Assembly (NCBI GenBank): GCA_001028025.1
Contig: LDAQ01000085.1
Coordinates: 1-44,073, forward strand
Source: Faecalicatena fissicatena
GTDB lineage: Bacteria; Bacillota; Clostridia; Lachnospirales; Lachnospiraceae
Direction of reading: 5' to 3'
DNA: 44,073 bases
How positions within the stretch are numbered: the stretch's first letter is position 1; each line of letters starts with the position of its first letter. A program made the position numbers and the translations under genes. Positions 34,447 through 43,709 of the stretch are shown here, piece by piece. The notes beneath the pieces are model-generated. The model was not told the DNA's origin, did no database searches, and saw only the letters and a program-made list of their open reading frames with translations.

Positions 34447-34614
34447 AAAAATGAACAACGGATTTAGAAGAATACTCCGTGAAAAGAGGAGATTTTCAAT
34501 TGTTATTTTGGGCTTTGTGATAGGAGCGATAAAAAGCATTGTGAGCAATGGAAAGGAGGCAGTAGAATATTTTATACAAAGCCTTGAATGAAATATACAT
34601 TTTGGAGGAAAAGG

Positions 34615-37600
34615 ATGAGGAAGCAGAAAACGTTAATCAGAGTAACGGCAGCGGCCATGACCTGCTGTATGCTGGCCGGACCGGTCTTTTCTGGCGCGGG
34701 AATCAGTACAGTCCGGGCCGAAGGAGAGGGGGATTCCAAATGGAACCAGATTGAGTCAGTTGTATCCCGGTATTATGGAGAGTGGAATAACACGACCTAT
34801 AGTGGGGCGGTATCAGACAAAATGCCAAATACCGCTCTTTTGGGAAACGGAGATGTTGGTATTACTTCAGCAGGAAATGATTTTTCTAAGAGTTTTTACA
34901 TATCAAAAAGTGATTTCTGGACTTATGGAACAGGAAACTATTCTTCTCCATGTCCGCCGATCCTAATTGGCGGTGTGACAATCGGGGAGCAGATACAAGA
35001 CCAGAAACCGGATATTGAAACAGATGTCAATCTTGCACCCACATACAAAAATGTTACAGCAAGCAGCTGGCATGATGCTTTTACGCCGGATAAGGCAGTG
35101 AATGGAGCTATGGAAGAAAGCTCCAGCGGCTATGGCTGGGTATCAAAACGCCCGCAGGATCCTGAAGAAGGCGGAGTGGCAGATGTACAGGACTTCTGGC
35201 TTCAGTTAGAATTTGAAGAAGCCATTACCATTTCAAGATATGTAGTAAAGGGTGACGGTGCGGTAAGAGATACCGAAGAAGGCAGAGGAAACAATGCAAA
35301 AGCCTTTGAGCTTCAGGTAAGCGAAAATGGTATAGATGGCTGGACATCAGTTGATACTGTGACAGATAATTCAGAAAGTGTTTTTGACAAGGATCTGGAT
35401 TCTGCCGTGACGACAAAATATGTCCGCTTATATATTACAGAGGCTACCCAGGGACTGGATGATAATTCCCGGAAAAATCCCCGTGCCAGAGTCGGACAGT
35501 TTGAGCTTTATGCGAAGCCAAAGGTAGAGAATCTCGCCCCTCTTCATGAAGAAGTCACAGCAAGCAGCTATCATGATGCATTTGCTCCTGACCTTGCAGT
35601 TAACGGAATCATTGAAGACAATGAAAATGGAAATATGTGGGTTTCTAAAGTTCCGGCCCAGCAGGGGAATGAATACTGGTTAAAGTTAAAATTTGCAGAA
35701 CCTGTTACCATCGGCAGATATGTAGTGAAGAGTGATGCTTTTGTAAGGGGTTCAGCACAGGACGAAAACACTTCAAGTAATTTCGAATTGCAGGTAAGTG
35801 ATACAGGGGAAGACGGAAGCTGGAACACAGTAGATACAGTTGAAGGCAATAGTGAGGCCAACTTTGATACGAATCTGGATGAAAAGGTACAGGCCCAATG
35901 GGTGAGACTGTACATTACACAGCCGCATCAGGGACATACAGGTAAAAATGATGAACGTGCACGAGTGGCAGAGTTTGAACTTTATGCCAATGCAAAAGAT
36001 ATAACCGAGGAACCGCCGGTAGAAGAACCGGAGTCAAAAAATCTGGCATTAAACAAACCGATCCAGGAGAGCGGCTATATTAATAATCCGGGAACAGAAT
36101 ATCATTCACCAGGTACAATGCTGATTGACGGAGACGCATCCACAAAATGGTGCTGTACGAAAAACGAAAATGCAGACGGTTCAGAGAAATACTGGGCAAT
36201 GATTGACTTAGGTGAAGCGAAAGATATTTCACGCTGGATTGTAAAACATGCCCAGGCAGGCGGCGAGGGCTCAGGCTATAATACGAAAGCATTTAAGCTG
36301 CAGTATACAACAGCAGAGAATCCGGACCCGGCTAATGACGAGATATGGGTAGATGCAGATGCAGTAGATAATAATTCGGAAGCAATTACAGACCGGAATC
36401 TGGAAACAGCGGTTAATACGCGTTATGTGCGTTTACTTGTTACACAAGCTGAGCAGAATTCCAGCAAAGCAGTCCGTATTTATGAGCTGGAGTTATATTC
36501 CGAGCCAAAAGACCCAGATACCGTATTCTATGAAAAACAGGATATCTTAAATGCAGAGATCCAGACAAGACAGGAACTGGTGGGAACTCCTACCGAGATG
36601 AAGACCTGGTTATCAGCTGACAAGAATGTTATGGTAACAGAATTAAAATCAAATGGTACCAACGATGCAGCTTTTCAGGTAGATACCTGGGCATCACTGA
36701 ATGATAAAGCAAACAAACCGGTTACAGCTGTAAATGATGATACAAGTGTAACTGTGACACGATGCACTAAGAATACAGCTCCTGATAATGAAAAAGCCCA
36801 TGTTTCACAGGCAGCATTGTCTACAAAGATTATCGGTGCAGATGATGTAACGACATTTTCCAATAATGAAGACGGAAAAGGTAACTTAAAGTTTACATTA
36901 AGAGCAGGAGAAACTGTATATATCACAACAGCCATTGGCGGAGGCGGAAGAACCTATCATAATGACGGTGTTACCCTGTGGGATGACACAACGGCAGTAC
37001 CGGCTTCAGAAGCACAGGAATTATTGGCAGGGGTTACAGGTGTGGATGCTGTAGCAGAACTGAACAGTGCCCGTCAGGATTGGTGGAAAGGATTCTGGAG
37101 CGACTCTTATGTTGATTTTGGTACAGAAGACGAAAAGCTGAATAAAGTACAGAAATATTACTATGGTGCGCAGTACTTATTGGGAAGTGCTTCCAAAGAG
37201 GGGGAACTGGCTCCGGGACTTTATGGAATCTGGCATACAACAGACAATGCAAGCTGGAGTTCCGATTATCATTTGAATTATAACTTTATTTCTACTTTCT
37301 ATGGAACCAATTCAAGTAACAGACCGGAGCTTGCACTTTCTGGTGTACAGGCACTTCTGGACTATGTGCCGGAAGGACAGAGACGTGCAACGTCTACAGA
37401 TGAGCTGAGAAGAATCAATAAAACTTTTGTAGATCAAAAGGTTGAAAAAGGCGATATTGATGCAGTAAATGGTATCGAAGGCGCAATTTTATTCCCTGTA
37501 GGAATCGCTCCATGGGGGATGACAACAGATAATGTATATCTGAATGAGGCGCTGGATGCGGCATATAACTCTTATCTGATGACACAGTACTATGATTACA

Positions 37601-39681
37601 CTATGGATACCGAGTTCCTTGAAAACGGTGTCTACGATTATATGAAGCAGTCGGTTGCATTCTATGAAGCATGGCTGGAAAAAGAAGACAGTGACAGAAA
37701 CGAAGACGGATATGAATATGTACTTTACGCGGGCTTCAACGAAGGATCCTGGGCAAAGAACCCGGCAGTAGAACTGGCAGCATTAAAGAATACAATCAAA
37801 CATCTGATTCAGTTTAGCGAAGACCTGGGAAGAGACGAAGATAAGAGGGCAGACTGGATTGATATTTATGAACATCTTGGTGACCAGCCTACAACATTAG
37901 TGAATGGAAAGTCGGTTCTTGCATTAGGTGAAAAGCAGCAGAGCGGCGGTAACTGGGTCGACCTTCCAAGCCCGATACCGGGAGATGGTAATGCAATCCC
38001 ATTGGATGCCATGGTTCCAGGAAACGTATATAATTACTTCTCTTCTCCGGAAGATTTACAGATAGTCCGCGATACCATTTCTGTATTTTCAGACAGAGGT
38101 GCATGGGGACAGATTAATAACTTCCCGAGATTGTTCCAGGAAGCTGTAAAATCAAGATATGACATTGACACAGTTGTGACAAAGCTGGTAAATGTAATCG
38201 ACAGCCAGATGGCGGCAAACCTGAGAATCAACGATAATACACACGGAATTGAAAAATCAGGTGCAACAGAAGCAATTAACAGTATGATGCTGGCAAGCGA
38301 AGACGGAATTACAAAAGTATTCCCGAACTGGTATACAGATAAAGATGCAAAATTCGCTAATCTGCGTGCAAGAGGTGCGTTCACGGTTTCCGCTGAATTT
38401 GACGGAGCTGCACAGGAAGCAAAGAACGTTGTGATCACAAGCGAAAAAGGCAAAACAATGACACTGGTAACACCTTGGGCTGAGGGCGCTACTGTCCGTG
38501 ATTCCGCAGGAAATGTTGTGAAAACGGAAGCAGGAACAGTTCCGAACTGGGAAGACGAAAAAACAATCACATTTGCAACTGCAGCAGGCGAGACTTATAC
38601 TGTAGAAAAAGGTGAGGCTCCGGTCGAACTGGACTACGATGCAATCGATAAAGCAATCGCCGAGGCAGAAGCAATTAAACAGGACGGATATACACAGGAG
38701 AGTTATCAGGCACTGCAGGATGCAATAAAGAATGCAAAGGATGCACGCCAGAATGCAACGACCCAGGATGAACTGACACAGAAAAAAGACGAACTGCGTG
38801 CAGCGATTGACGGATTAAGGGGAAGCAAAACCATACTGGAAACCTTCCTGACCAGAGCAAAACAGCATGTAGAGAACGGCGATGTGGACAAGCTTGTTGA
38901 GTCCGTACAGAAGCTTTTTGCAGAAGCAATTGCAGAGGGCGAAGCAGTCATGGAAAACGAGAACGCTACGAAAGACGATGTGCTGACGGCAAGTCTGAAA
39001 CTCATGAAGGCGATTCAGGCGCTGGATATGAAAGCCGGAGATAAGGCAGACCTTGGAATGGCACTTGAGCTGACGAACATGATAGACTTGGCACAGTATG
39101 TAGAAAAGGGACAGGCTGAATATCTGGCAGCAAAAGCAGAGGCAGAGCGTGTAATGGGCGATGGGGATGCTATGCAGCCGGAAGTTGACGCGGCATGGGC
39201 AGAGCTGGTAGACCGGATGATGGACTTAAGGCTGAAAGCGGACAAGTCCACATTGTCAGATTTATTAGACAGTGTAAAAGACATTGACCTGAGCAAGTAC
39301 ACAGACGAATCTGTAAAAGTATTCACGGATGCGCTGGCAAAAGCAAATGCAGTAATGGATGATGAAACCTTATCTGTAGAAAGCCAGGCAGAAGTTGACA
39401 AGACTGTAAAATTACTTGCAGATGCGCGTGACGGACTGACAGAGAAAAAAGGTTCTGGCGGAAACAATAATAACGGGAACCAGAATGGGAATAATGGAAA
39501 CCAGAACGGCGGCGGTCAGAATGGAAATAACGGAAATGGTACTAACAATAATGGATCGGCAAACCAGGGAATTAAGACCGGGGATGCAGTCAGAGTTTTT
39601 GTACCGATTATCGGACTTGTGCTGAGCCTTGGCGCAGTGGCAGCAGTTGTCGGTGTGTTCTTAAAGAGAAGACGCAGATAG
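34615..39681 (+). CDS. Wall-anchored DUF5703/GH95-like glycosidase with three F5/8C domains (copy 5)
   Basis: 1,688-residue protein, the largest of the array. GGAGGAAAAGG precedes the ATG. The signal peptide is about 1-36, then TALLGNGDVG and FYISKSDFWTYG. Three F5/8C domains follow at about 138-303, 305-462 and 475-632. The first two share ASS.HDAF.PD.AVNG and look like a recent internal duplication. The beta module resumes with FYEKQDILNAE at 638. Catalytic landmarks are Asn888 and Asn890 (HLNYNF), Glu1043 (FNEGSWAKNP) and Glu1213 (HGIEKSG). The FIVAR-like stalk starts near 1339, and GIKTGD is near 1652, followed by a hydrophobic helix and KRRRR. It should be held at the cell wall by a sortase not encoded here. 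The subtype is as copies 1 and 4. Confidence 0.86.
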   Translation: MRKQKTLIRVTAAAMTCCMLAGPVFSGAGISTVRAEGEGDSKWNQIESVVSRYYGEWNNTTYSGAVSDKMPNTALLGNGDVGITSAGNDFSKSFYISKSDFWTYGTGNYSSPCPPILIGGVTIGEQIQDQKPDIETDVNLAPTYKNVTASSWHDAFTPDKAVNGAMEESSSGYGWVSKRPQDPEEGGVADVQDFWLQLEFEEAITISRYVVKGDGAVRDTEEGRGNNAKAFELQVSENGIDGWTSVDTVTDNSESVFDKDLDSAVTTKYVRLYITEATQGLDDNSRKNPRARVGQFELYAKPKVENLAPLHEEVTASSYHDAFAPDLAVNGIIEDNENGNMWVSKVPAQQGNEYWLKLKFAEPVTIGRYVVKSDAFVRGSAQDENTSSNFELQVSDTGEDGSWNTVDTVEGNSEANFDTNLDEKVQAQWVRLYITQPHQGHTGKNDERARVAEFELYANAKDITEEPPVEEPESKNLALNKPIQESGYINNPGTEYHSPGTMLIDGDASTKWCCTKNENADGSEKYWAMIDLGEAKDISRWIVKHAQAGGEGSGYNTKAFKLQYTTAENPDPANDEIWVDADAVDNNSEAITDRNLETAVNTRYVRLLVTQAEQNSSKAVRIYELELYSEPKDPDTVFYEKQDILNAEIQTRQELVGTPTEMKTWLSADKNVMVTELKSNGTNDAAFQVDTWASLNDKANKPVTAVNDDTSVTVTRCTKNTAPDNEKAHVSQAALSTKIIGADDVTTFSNNEDGKGNLKFTLRAGETVYITTAIGGGGRTYHNDGVTLWDDTTAVPASEAQELLAGVTGVDAVAELNSARQDWWKGFWSDSYVDFGTEDEKLNKVQKYYYGAQYLLGSASKEGELAPGLYGIWHTTDNASWSSDYHLNYNFISTFYGTNSSNRPELALSGVQALLDYVPEGQRRATSTDELRRINKTFVDQKVEKGDIDAVNGIEGAILFPVGIAPWGMTTDNVYLNEALDAAYNSYLMTQYYDYTMDTEFLENGVYDYMKQSVAFYEAWLEKEDSDRNEDGYEYVLYAGFNEGSWAKNPAVELAALKNTIKHLIQFSEDLGRDEDKRADWIDIYEHLGDQPTTLVNGKSVLALGEKQQSGGNWVDLPSPIPGDGNAIPLDAMVPGNVYNYFSSPEDLQIVRDTISVFSDRGAWGQINNFPRLFQEAVKSRYDIDTVVTKLVNVIDSQMAANLRINDNTHGIEKSGATEAINSMMLASEDGITKVFPNWYTDKDAKFANLRARGAFTVSAEFDGAAQEAKNVVITSEKGKTMTLVTPWAEGATVRDSAGNVVKTEAGTVPNWEDEKTITFATAAGETYTVEKGEAPVELDYDAIDKAIAEAEAIKQDGYTQESYQALQDAIKNAKDARQNATTQDELTQKKDELRAAIDGLRGSKTILETFLTRAKQHVENGDVDKLVESVQKLFAEAIAEGEAVMENENATKDDVLTASLKLMKAIQALDMKAGDKADLGMALELTNMIDLAQYVEKGQAEYLAAKAEAERVMGDGDAMQPEVDAAWAELVDRMMDLRLKADKSTLSDLLDSVKDIDLSKYTDESVKVFTDALAKANAVMDDETLSVESQAEVDKTVKLLADARDGLTEKKGSGGNNNNGNQNGNNGNQNGGGQNGNNGNGTNNNGSANQGIKTGDAVRVFVPIIGLVLSLGAVAAVVGVFLKRRRR

Positions 39682-39721
39682 TGATGATCTAAAGGCAGTA
39701 TTGAATAGTTACATATTTAAG

Positions 39722-39759
39722 AAGGACAGTCCCGAATGATTTCAGGACTGTCCTTTTTT
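39722..39759 (+). terminator. Terminator of enzyme copy 5
   Basis: Stem AAGGACAGTCC (39722-39732) with GGACTGTCCTT (39745-39755), 12-nt loop, followed by TTTT. It closes the glycan locus. Bases 39760-39905 are the leader of the potassium genes, with no recognisable riboswitch. Confidence 0.85.
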
Positions 39760-39905
39760 GGAAGCTTGTGTTAGAATGATAACCAAAGTTGCTGCTTATA
39801 ATATCCTCTATATTATACGTATTTTTGATGTTCTTCTGAGTCCCTGCCAGACATACTCCAGAAGACGTACCGGCTTATCCGGAATAAAACTCAAGGTGTT
39901 ATGAA

Positions 39906-41285
39906 ATGAAGAATAAAAATTTGAGAAAAACTAGCCTGAATACCATGCAGAAGATTGCTGTTGGATTTCTGGGTGTGATTCTGCTGGGGGCGGTACTCTT
40001 ATGGCTTCCCATCAGCAACCAGCAGCCAATTGCATTTGCGGATGCACTGTTTACTGCTGTTTCTGCCGTATGCGTGACCGGGCTTGTCACAATTACGCCT
40101 GCGGTACAGTTTACCGTGATTGGCAAGGGAATACTGCTGGCGCTGATACAGATCGGCGGGCTGGGCGTGATTGCCTGTATGGTTGCTTTCTTTCTTATTA
40201 TAAAAAAGAAGATTACGATGAAGGAGCGGGTGCTGATCCAGCAGACTTACAATCTGGATACGCTGACTGGAATGGTACAGTTTGTGATCCGCATTCTGCG
40301 GGGAACATTTCTGGTGGAAGGAATCGGAGCGCTTCTTTATTCAATCAGATTCATTCCGGAATTCGGACTGGTCGAAGGAATCTGTTATTCGGTCTTCCAC
40401 GCGGTGTCGGCATTCTGTAATGCCGGAATTGATATTCTGGGAAGCAGCAGTTATATGGCATATGTGAAATCTCCGATTGTCAGTTTAACGACCATATTTT
40501 TGATTGTAATCGGCGGCCTGGGGTTCCCGGTATGGCACGATATTTACACAAATACGAAGCGGGTTATAACGGAAAGGCAGCCGGCAAGGCGTCTGTTTAT
40601 GCGTCTGAAACTGCAGACGAAGATTGTGCTGACAATGACGGCAGTCCTTCTGATCACCGGTTTCCTGGGATTTTTTATTCTTGAATACAAGAACCCGGAG
40701 ACTATGGGTGGACTGAATTTCTGGCAAAAACTTATGGCATCCGGCTTCCAGTCCGTGACAACCAGGACGGCGGGATTTGCCAGCGTGTCCCAGGCAGGGC
40801 TGACATCGGGTTCCAAACTGCTGGCATGTATTCTGATGTTTGTAGGAGGATCTCCGGCGGGAACGGCCGGTGGTGTAAAGACAACAACGGTGGCCATGCT
40901 TCTGCTTACCTGTTTGGGAGTGCTCAAAGGAAAGCGGGATACGGAATGCTTCGGCAGAAAAATTGAGCCGTCTATAGTGCGGTCCGGAATTGCGATTATC
41001 CTGCTGACATTTTTATTCTGGCTGTCGGGAGTGACACTGATCACCGTGCTGGAGCCCCAGGTGGATTTCCTGCGGATTATGTATGAGGTTACGTCGGCTA
41101 TGGCAACGGTAGGGCTGACTGCGGATCTGACGCCCGAGCTGGGCCGTGCAAGCCAGGCGGTGCTGATGGTTCTGATGTATGTGGGGCGTATCGGTCCGAT
41201 TACCATGGCGCTTGTATTCGCAGGGCGTGCCAATTCGGGCACACAGCTGAGGGATCTGCCGGAAAAACGGATTATGCTGGGATAG
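39906..41285 (+). CDS. ktrB: Potassium transporter subunit KtrB/TrkH family
   Basis: 459-residue membrane protein forming the K+ channel part of a KtrAB system. The four selectivity-filter repeats can be read as AVCVTGLVT, AFCNAGID, TRTAGF (before the glycine-rich gating segment GGSPAGTAGGVKTTT) and ATVGLT. The first helix (KIAVGFLGVILLGAVLLWLP) begins near residue 16. AAGGTG lies 8 nt upstream of the ATG. The regulatory subunit gene follows 77 nt downstream. The function is potassium uptake for osmotic and pH balance; no link to glycan use is implied. A long open frame on the opposite strand is a shadow of this gene and ktrA. Confidence 0.93.
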   Translation: MKNKNLRKTSLNTMQKIAVGFLGVILLGAVLLWLPISNQQPIAFADALFTAVSAVCVTGLVTITPAVQFTVIGKGILLALIQIGGLGVIACMVAFFLIIKKKITMKERVLIQQTYNLDTLTGMVQFVIRILRGTFLVEGIGALLYSIRFIPEFGLVEGICYSVFHAVSAFCNAGIDILGSSSYMAYVKSPIVSLTTIFLIVIGGLGFPVWHDIYTNTKRVITERQPARRLFMRLKLQTKIVLTMTAVLLITGFLGFFILEYKNPETMGGLNFWQKLMASGFQSVTTRTAGFASVSQAGLTSGSKLLACILMFVGGSPAGTAGGVKTTTVAMLLLTCLGVLKGKRDTECFGRKIEPSIVRSGIAIILLTFLFWLSGVTLITVLEPQVDFLRIMYEVTSAMATVGLTADLTPELGRASQAVLMVLMYVGRIGPITMALVFAGRANSGTQLRDLPEKRIMLG

Positions 41286-41362
41286 TAATTGCTGGACAGA
41301 GGCAGAGGCGCGGTAAAGCGCAGCTCCATAGAGAGATTAAAGTTAAGACAGGAGAAGATAAA

Positions 41363-42019
41363 ATGAAGAAGCAGTATGCAGTATTTGGCCTGGGGAGTTT
41401 TGGGCGCAGTGTGGCGCTGACGCTGGAAAGCCTGGGCAGTGATGTGATTGTGGTGGATAAATCTTATGAAAAGGTACAGGAGATTTCTGATTCCGTATCC
41501 TATGCCATGCGCGCCGATGTGGCGGACCCAGATGCCCTTCTTTCTTTGGGCGGAAGGAATCTGGACGGCGCTGTGATTGCGGTCTCCGAGAGCCTGGAGG
41601 CCAGTATTATGGCGACGATAGCATGCAAGGAGATGGGGATCCCCTATGTACTGGCGAAGGCGAGGGATGAGCTGCAGGGTATGATCCTGGAGAAGATCGG
41701 GGCGGATGCCATTGTGTATCCGGAGCGTGATATGGGCAGCAGAGTTGCCAAGAGCCTTGTCTCTACTGCATTTTCGGACTGGATAGAGCTGTCTTCGGAG
41801 TACAGTATGGCTGAGACTGTGATACCGGACAGATGGGTAGGGAAGAGCCTTGCGGAATTGAAGGTGCGTGAACATTATGGCATTAATGTGGTCGGAGTTA
41901 TGCAGCGTGAGGAAGTGGATGTTACGTTCGATCCGCACAAACCGCTGCCGCCGGAATGTATCATCATTGTAATCGGTGCGAACTCCGTACTGGCAAAGTT
42001 TCACGACAAGCAGTTTTAG
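41363..42019 (+). CDS. ktrA: Potassium uptake regulatory subunit KtrA/TrkA family
   Basis: 218-residue cytoplasmic RCK protein that gates KtrB. The RCK_N Rossmann domain starts YAVFGLGSFGRSVALTLESL and binds nucleotide, with the acidic strand end VIVVDK near residue 35. The RCK_C domain occupies the last ~80 residues (AELKVREHYGINVVGVMQRE). AGGAGA precedes the ATG, 77 nt after ktrB, so the two are co-transcribed. The length is typical for the family. Confidence 0.93.
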   Translation: MKKQYAVFGLGSFGRSVALTLESLGSDVIVVDKSYEKVQEISDSVSYAMRADVADPDALLSLGGRNLDGAVIAVSESLEASIMATIACKEMGIPYVLAKARDELQGMILEKIGADAIVYPERDMGSRVAKSLVSTAFSDWIELSSEYSMAETVIPDRWVGKSLAELKVREHYGINVVGVMQREEVDVTFDPHKPLPPECIIIVIGANSVLAKFHDKQF

Positions 42020-42099
42020 TATAGCGGGCGGGAATCTCCGGTTACTCAATTGACGGAGATTTGATAATAACGATGATAAGGAAGTAATGGTGACTTGAG

Positions 42100-42873
42100 A
42101 TGATTACAAGTACAGGCAATCAAAAGGTAAAGGAGCTGCTGCAGCTTCAGAAGAAGAGCAGGATCAGGAATCAGGAGGGTGTTTTTATAGCCGAGGGAAG
42201 CCGTATGGTGGGGGAGACTCCGAAAGAGAGCCTGGTCAGGCTGTATGTATCGGAAACTTATTACAAAAAGCATGAAGAAGATCTTAAAAAATACAACAGA
42301 CAGCCGGAAGTGCTTACAGATACCGTATTTGCGTACGTGTCGGACACGAAGACTCCCCAGGGGATTCTGGCAGTTGTACGGCAGATGGAATATACGATGG
42401 AAGAGATTACGGGAAAGGGGAATCCGCACATTCTGGTGCTGGATAACCTGCAGGATCCGGGAAATCTGGGAACCATATTCCGGACGGCCGAAGCCGCCGG
42501 AGTTACGGGGATTCTGATGAGTGGGGACTGTGTGGATATTTATAATCCCAAAACGATCCGCTCTACCATGGGGGCAGTATATCGGATGCCATTTCTTTAT
42601 GTGAAAGATATGATAGAGGGGATTGACAATCTGAAAAAGAATAATATCCGTGTCTATGCTGCGCATCTGGATGGGAAAAATTCATATGATAAGGAAGATT
42701 ACTGCGGCGGGACTGCATTTCTGATTGGAAATGAAGGGAACGGGCTGCGGCCGGAAGTGGCAGAGAAAGCGGATGTCTGGGTGAGGATACCGATGGAAGG
42801 GCAGGCGGAATCTCTGAATGCTGCTGTGGCGGCCGCGGTGCTGATGTTTGAGGTGAGCAGGCAGCGGCGGTAA
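42100..42873 (+). CDS. SpoU/TrmH-family RNA 2'-O-methyltransferase
   Basis: 257-residue SAM-dependent rRNA or tRNA ribose methyltransferase. An N-terminal substrate-binding domain (TSTGNQKVKELLQLQKKSRI) is followed by the SPOUT domain. SpoU motif 1 is LQDPGNLGTIFRTAEAAG near residue 125, motif 2 is FLIGNEGNGL near 208, and motif 3 is IPMEGQAESLNAAVAAAVL near 232. These motifs form the trefoil-knot SAM site. It lies 80 nt after ktrA. The exact nucleotide target cannot be told from sequence; an RlmB-like 23S rRNA role is most common. Confidence 0.92.
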   Translation: MITSTGNQKVKELLQLQKKSRIRNQEGVFIAEGSRMVGETPKESLVRLYVSETYYKKHEEDLKKYNRQPEVLTDTVFAYVSDTKTPQGILAVVRQMEYTMEEITGKGNPHILVLDNLQDPGNLGTIFRTAEAAGVTGILMSGDCVDIYNPKTIRSTMGAVYRMPFLYVKDMIEGIDNLKKNNIRVYAAHLDGKNSYDKEDYCGGTAFLIGNEGNGLRPEVAEKADVWVRIPMEGQAESLNAAVAAAVLMFEVSRQRR

Positions 42874-42962
42874 AAACGAAAGAATATCCGGCACTTGCCT
42901 TTAGTTATACTTTGGATAATTATGTATTATATAAGCTATAATATGTGATTATAGCCATCACA

Positions 42963-42985
42963 ATGAATAATTCTTGATTATTCAT
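42963..42985. promoter_or_regulatory. Inverted repeat upstream of satD
   Basis: ATGAATAAT (42963-42971) and ATTATTCAT (42977-42985) form a perfect 9-bp inverted repeat with a 5-nt centre, 38 bp before the SatD-like gene. There is no T-run, so it is more likely an operator or a leader hairpin than a terminator. Confidence 0.4.
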
Positions 42986-43022
42986 CGTAAAAGCTATATA
43001 ATTAGGTCAAAGGAGGTGCTCT

Positions 43023-43709
43023 ATGTTTTTTATCTTCAAATATAGACCATATATAGCTATTATAGGCGATATAAAGGGTTCCAAAAAACTTTCAGACAGA
43101 AAAAAGATACAGGAGAAATTGAAAAAAGTTTTGGATGATATCAATGAAATATATGCCGTGGATATTGCATCTAAATTTATGATTACTTTAGGCGATGAGT
43201 TCCAGGGACTGCTAAGTAAGGGGAATCATGCGCTGAAGATTATTACAGAGATAGAAAATAAGATGTATCCAGTAAGAATCCGCTATGGGATTGGAATAGG
43301 AGAGATTATTACTGATATTAATGCTGAAATGGCAATTGGCGCAGACGGACCGGGCTATTATAAAGCGCGGGAAGCCCTGGAAGTATTAAGAGAAAACGAA
43401 AAGAAAAAACAGACGGATTCAGCCGATATACGCCTTGGGGTTGAGGGCGGGAATGAGTCGTCAGTAATGATGCTAAACACAATTTTAACTTTGATGACAG
43501 CTATTAAAGATTCCTGGAGTGACAGGCAGCGAGAAGTTATTTCAGATACACTGGAACATCAGGACGGCCAGGTGAATGTGGCGCGGCGTATGAGTATTCA
43601 GCAGCCCACAGTGCAGCGTATCTTGGCTAAAGGAAGATATTATGCATATAAAGAGGCTATGGATATAGTAGGAAGGGCATTAGGGGAAATTACGCAGGAT
43701 GATATTTAG
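43023..43709 (+). CDS. SatD family protein
   Basis: 228-residue SatD-family protein. The N-terminal half contains AIIGDIKGSKKLSDRKKIQE and MITLGDEFQGLL, the family's conserved segments, which resemble nucleotide-cyclase-like folds. The C-terminus holds a helix-turn-helix (NVARRMSIQQPTVQRILAKG), so DNA binding is plausible. AGGAGG lies 6 nt before the ATG. In Firmicutes SatD is usually followed by a DUF3307 membrane protein, and here that gene starts inside the SatD stop region but is broken. The family was named from acid-tolerance work in streptococci; its biochemical role is not established. Confidence 0.85.
   Translation: MFFIFKYRPYIAIIGDIKGSKKLSDRKKIQEKLKKVLDDINEIYAVDIASKFMITLGDEFQGLLSKGNHALKIITEIENKMYPVRIRYGIGIGEIITDINAEMAIGADGPGYYKAREALEVLRENEKKKQTDSADIRLGVEGGNESSVMMLNTILTLMTAIKDSWSDRQREVISDTLEHQDGQVNVARRMSIQQPTVQRILAKGRYYAYKEAMDIVGRALGEITQDDI

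Noticed and set aside
34499..34591. Third leader micro-ORF before enzyme copy 5
   Set aside because: An open frame exists, but its start is uncertain (ATT or a distant TTG) and similarity to the other two peptides is too weak to list it as a gene.
39760..39905. A ydaO-type (cyclic di-AMP) riboswitch before the potassium genes
   Set aside because: The leader is only about 145 nt, and the conserved sequence blocks of that riboswitch could not be found.
40544..42049. 501-residue open frame on the minus strand
   Set aside because: It is antisense to ktrB and ktrA, both certain by motif; its composition (Arg/His/Ser/Pro-rich) is typical of a shadow frame, and it shows no recognisable domain.
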